From positions 62,001-126,000 of the forward strand of contig NZ_FWXT01000004.1 of NCBI RefSeq assembly GCF_900176535.1: a stretch of DNA of 64,000 nt, read 5' to 3'. The notes under the pieces are model-generated. The model saw only the letters and a list, made by a program, of their open reading frames with translations, ran no database searches and was not told the origin of the DNA. Source of the DNA: Pedobacter africanus. GTDB lineage: Bacteria; Bacteroidota; Bacteroidia; Sphingobacteriales; Sphingobacteriaceae. Shown piece after piece: positions 61,517-64,000 of this stretch. Position 1 is the stretch's first letter; every line of letters starts with the position of its first letter. The position numbers and the translations under genes were made by a program.

Positions 61517-62281
61517 ATGAAGACACTATTTGGTATAATGATCCTGGTACTTCTTGTGGGTACATCCTGTAAGAAGGATACCAAACTGAGCGATGAAACC
61601 ATCTTTCTTCCTACAGATCTGTTGTTTGAAGATTTGAAGGTGAACCGTTTCGGGCATAAAATCCCGACGGAAAGTTTTAGCAGTTCTATAGCAACCTTTA
61701 ATGTGGAACAGGACGGCTCAGATTGGAGTGGCTTTGCCATTTCCAATAGAAATTACAGGGGCTTTGTTAAAACCGCAGCCGAGGCAGATTCTACAAGGTT
61801 TAGCGTGTATACACCGCAGCCCAATGCAAGCGGTAATTTTCTTGTGGTACGCGCAAAAGGAGATAAAGCCTTTATTTCGCTATCTAGGCCTATAGAAATT
61901 GATAAAATACTGCTGGCCAATACTACGCAGGTTTACCAGACCATTATGTACGGTACTGGAAATGCAACGGTGGGCAATACCTTTTCGCCTGGTACTGTGG
62001 TGATGACCGCTGCAAGAAAGGACAACCTGAAAGTAAGCATTAAGGGCTTTTTAAATGGGAGCCAGACCGGGGTGGTAGATTTTCTGCTGGCCGACCGCAG
62101 TTCAGATGCCTTGAAAAGGACAATAACCATTACCGACTGGATGCCGGTTTCACTGGCCACCCTGGGTAAAGTCGATAAAATTGTTTTCAACCTGGAATCA
62201 ACGGACAAAACCGCCGGGGTAATGAACACGCCAAATTATTTCTGCCTGGATGGCATCAGGTTTAAAGAGAATGTAAATTAA
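61517..62281 (+). CDS. DUF4465-domain lipoprotein
   Basis: A 254-residue lipoprotein (lipobox LLVGTSC; Cys about residue 18). The body fits DUF4465: QDGSDWSGFAISNRNYRGF near the start and MNTPNYFCLDGIRF at the end, a beta-sandwich of the jelly-roll type. As I recall, some gut Bacteroides members (BtuH) bind cobalamin at the surface; I see no cobalamin riboswitch here, so that is only one possibility. It is 3 bp after SusD and is likely an accessory surface ligand-binding protein. Confidence 0.82.
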   Translation: MKTLFGIMILVLLVGTSCKKDTKLSDETIFLPTDLLFEDLKVNRFGHKIPTESFSSSIATFNVEQDGSDWSGFAISNRNYRGFVKTAAEADSTRFSVYTPQPNASGNFLVVRAKGDKAFISLSRPIEIDKILLANTTQVYQTIMYGTGNATVGNTFSPGTVVMTAARKDNLKVSIKGFLNGSQTGVVDFLLADRSSDALKRTITITDWMPVSLATLGKVDKIVFNLESTDKTAGVMNTPNYFCLDGIRFKENVN

Positions 62282-62293
62282 AATAAAAACCAT

Positions 62294-63451
62294 ATGTTAC
62301 GTAAATTACTTTTGTTAAGCAGTGCTTTACTGGTGCTGATTGCCGGGGGATTTCAGCATTTGAAAGCCCAGAACAGGAAAGTAGACCTGAAAGAGAACCT
62401 GCCATTTACTGAGGTGTTAAAAATGGCTAAGGAAAAGAAAAAACTGATCTTTCTTGACTTTGGATCGATTACCTGCAAGCCTTGTATGTACATCAAAAAG
62501 GAAGTGCTTACACTGGATAGTGTGGCTGATTTTATCAACGAACGTTTTGTGAGTGTAGATTATAATGTTGGGGCAGAGAAAGACAGGCTAAGAAAACTCT
62601 ACAGTGTAGTTGGTGAACCTGTATTGCTGATTCTGGATCAGAACGGTGTTTTGATGCACCGGATGGCGGGAAAAATGGAAGGCAATCAGTTGATGCAGCG
62701 GTTTAAGCAGGGGCTTGATGTAAACAATAACTTTGTAGCCCTTACGGCAAGCTACAACAAAGGAACGCGTGATGCCGGGTTTGTATTAAAGTACCTGGAA
62801 ACGCTATTCAATGCCAGCGAAACCGAAACCATGAACAAGGTGGTAAAGGAATACCTGCAGGGACCTGTAGAGCGGATTAAAGAACCGGGAGTATGGAGTG
62901 TGTTTTACAAGTATGACCAGGATATTGCAAGCCGGGAGATGATGTATATGTTCGACAACCGGGAAGAGTTCTATAAATTGTTTGGTAAGGACAAAGTGGA
63001 CAGTAAGATCAACAAGCTGTATTCAGAAAAATCGATCTTTTACCTGTACGGACATAAGCCGCCTATTGATGACCCTAAGTTCAGGGTGTTGCTCGATTAC
63101 CTGAGGAAAACAGATTACCCAAGGGCAAGTGAATGGCTATGCTATTTTGTACCGGCACAGTATAAATACAAAGACTGGAATAAGCTTGGGCAGGAAGTTG
63201 ACAATATTTATTCCTTTAATGTGCTGAAAGGAAAGTCTGGTGCCAGCTTTAAGGACATGATGCTTACACAGTACATGATGTATTGTGATGATTTAAAAGC
63301 AATGAAATATCCGATCAGATGGAGTGAGGAACTGCTGAATACGGCGGGTACCGATGCTGAGAAAAAACGCTACGCTGCTTCAAGGGCCAGCTTGCTGGAA
63401 AAGGAGAAGAACTTTGACAAGGAAAAGCTGAACTGGACCGATATGAATTAG
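62294..63451 (+). CDS. Exported thioredoxin-like protein with unknown C-terminal region
   Basis: A 385-residue protein with a signal peptide (cleavage after HLKAQ). The thioredoxin-like domain (about residues 30-140) has the redox pair CKPC (FGSITCKPCMYIKK) and the cis-Pro of GEPVLLIL. About 240 further residues are helical-looking, with no family I recognise. It may handle disulfides in the periplasm for this locus. It ends the operon, 12 bp after the DUF4465 gene, and is followed by a terminator. Confidence 0.85.
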   Translation: MLRKLLLLSSALLVLIAGGFQHLKAQNRKVDLKENLPFTEVLKMAKEKKKLIFLDFGSITCKPCMYIKKEVLTLDSVADFINERFVSVDYNVGAEKDRLRKLYSVVGEPVLLILDQNGVLMHRMAGKMEGNQLMQRFKQGLDVNNNFVALTASYNKGTRDAGFVLKYLETLFNASETETMNKVVKEYLQGPVERIKEPGVWSVFYKYDQDIASREMMYMFDNREEFYKLFGKDKVDSKINKLYSEKSIFYLYGHKPPIDDPKFRVLLDYLRKTDYPRASEWLCYFVPAQYKYKDWNKLGQEVDNIYSFNVLKGKSGASFKDMMLTQYMMYCDDLKAMKYPIRWSEELLNTAGTDAEKKRYAASRASLLEKEKNFDKEKLNWTDMN

Positions 63452-63468
63452 GTCAGCTCATGAAGCAT

Positions 63469-63504
63469 AAAAAAAGCACCTTTATTTAATAAAGGTGCTT
63501 TTTT
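63469..63504. terminator. Bidirectional rho-independent terminator
   Basis: AAAAAAAGCACCTTTA pairs with TAAAGGTGCTTTTTT around a short TTTAA loop. It ends the SusC operon (+) and, read the other way, the gene for the 58-residue protein (-). Confidence 0.9.
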
Positions 63505-63521
63505 GTTTCTTAAAAAGAAGA

Positions 63522-63698
63522 TTATCCTTTTGCAGATAATTGAGCTAAAACAGCATTGTTTTTAGCCAATTGATCTTTAGTAGATTGTTTAGATCTGCTT
63601 CCCAACTCAACGTTTGTGGCGCGCTTCAGGAATTTCACATCTAATTTTGCGAAAGTTTTATTTCTTCTGTCTTTTCTTTTTAATCTGGTAACTGCCAT
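63522..63698 (-). CDS. Small basic protein, unknown function
   Basis: A 58-residue protein starting MAVTRLKRKDRRNKTFAKL. The N-terminal third is strongly basic, the rest is mixed, and there is no membrane helix. It begins just downstream of tRNA-Cys and ends before the bidirectional terminator. Size and charge suggest a nucleic-acid- or ribosome-binding protein; that is an inference. I believe similar short proteins occur across Sphingobacteriaceae but cannot verify this. Confidence 0.7.
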   Translation of the reverse strand: MAVTRLKRKDRRNKTFAKLDVKFLKRATNVELGSRSKQSTKDQLAKNNAVLAQLSAKG

Positions 63699-63726
63699 GT
63701 CAATCTTTTTTATTTATTAATAAATC

Positions 63727-63800
63727 TGGAGGTCGAGAGCGGATTCGAACCGCTGTACAAGGTTTTGCAGACCTCTGCCTAGCCACTCGGCCACTCGACC
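63727..63800 (-). tRNA. tRNA-Cys (GCA)
   Basis: A cloverleaf on the minus strand: acceptor GGTCGAG/CTCGACC, anticodon loop CTGCAAA with anticodon GCA, T-arm with GGTTCGAATCC, discriminator U and an encoded CCA (63727-63729). Confidence 0.95.
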
Positions 63801-63854
63801 TGTTAAAATTCAGGCTGCAAAAATAGCAATAATAAGTTACTATGCAATTAATTT

Positions 63855-64000
63855 CTAAAAATTTCTGGCGATGTCAGCACATAATATTGCGGCCGAGATG
63901 GCAACATTCAGAGACTCAGCGTGCCCAACACGTGGAATGGTTACAGGATGGCTGATTGATTTCATCACTTCCGGTGTAATTCCCTGCCCTTCGTTGCCCA
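63855..64000 (-). CDS. SpoU/TrmH-family RNA methyltransferase (C-terminal part)
   Basis: A C-terminal fragment of 48 complete codons cut by the right edge. It encodes GNEGQGITPEV and IPRVGHAESLNVAISAAIL, motifs 2 and 3 of the SPOUT fold (trefoil-knot SAM site) of 2'-O-ribose methyltransferases acting on rRNA or tRNA. The stop is TAG at 63855-63857. The specific target cannot be told from the fragment. Confidence 0.88.
   Translation of the reverse strand, partial: GNEGQGITPEVMKSISHPVTIPRVGHAESLNVAISAAILCADIARNF

Noticed and set aside
1..64000. Mobile element or prophage
   Set aside because: No transposase, integrase, phage structural gene or long direct repeat flanking a tRNA was found; the hairpin families are the only repeated DNA.

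Overview
The window looks like a chromosomal segment of a Bacteroidota bacterium, most likely family Sphingobacteriaceae (Pedobacter or a close relative). The evidence is SusC/SusD outer-membrane pairs, ECF sigma/FecR modules, a type IX secretion plug protein, M13 and S9 exopeptidases, few Shine-Dalgarno sequences, and many TAnnTTTG (-7) promoter elements of the Bacteroidota sigma-A type. The genus is an inference. No transposase, integrase, phage gene or CRISPR array was seen, so most of the window reads as core chromosome.

Layout. 1-9.4 kb: a PAS sensor kinase cut by the left edge, a D-cysteine desulfhydrase/ACC deaminase-like enzyme, RluD-type pseudouridine synthase, an aminodeoxychorismate lyase-like protein, Fmt, topoisomerase IB, a DUF1343/NamZ lipoprotein and a LolC/E-type permease. 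9.4-17 kb: a secreted S9 peptidase, an unknown secreted protein, a 7TM hybrid histidine kinase with a CRP-like site upstream, a VOC protein and a divergent GlxA-type regulator. 17-26.7 kb: a helicase-like protein with eroded catalytic motifs, a run mnmD - aldo/keto reductase - AI-2E permease - small membrane protein - mazG on the minus strand, a diheme cytochrome, an M13 peptidase and a DMT transporter. 26.8-33.8 kb: DPP-IV, a FecR-then-sigma pair in reversed order, and valS. 33.9-40.5 kb: an Fe-S-type HTH regulator facing a complete tripartite RND efflux operon, with a perfect 12-bp-arm palindrome over the promoter. 40.8-54.7 kb: housekeeping genes (holA, antiporter, EVE protein, thioesterase, PAP2 phosphatase, alpha-amylase, T9SS plug, ABC-F, pyrD). 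54.8-63.5 kb: an ECF sigma - FecR - SusC (with STN domain) - SusD - DUF4465 lipoprotein - thioredoxin-like operon, a regulated nutrient-uptake system without any obvious degradative enzyme. 63.5-64 kb: a terminator, a small basic protein, tRNA-Cys and a truncated SpoU/TrmH methyltransferase.

The most unusual signal is non-coding. Two families of dispersed hairpin elements occupy the intergenic spaces. Family 1 (about 90-98 bp; five full copies and one half copy) lies only between convergent genes. Its copies differ in sequence but keep pairing at several helices through compensatory changes, while the unpaired strands TGCATAATT and AGACGCTA stay constant in four of the five. Family 2 (about 86 bp; two full and two partial copies) has the same architecture with different sequence and lies upstream of fecR and valS. 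Other regulatory candidates are a palindromic operator at the efflux promoter, six 11-bp direct repeats before the cytochrome gene, and six promoters whose -7 element ends 4-8 nt before the start codon, which suggests leaderless or nearly leaderless mRNAs.
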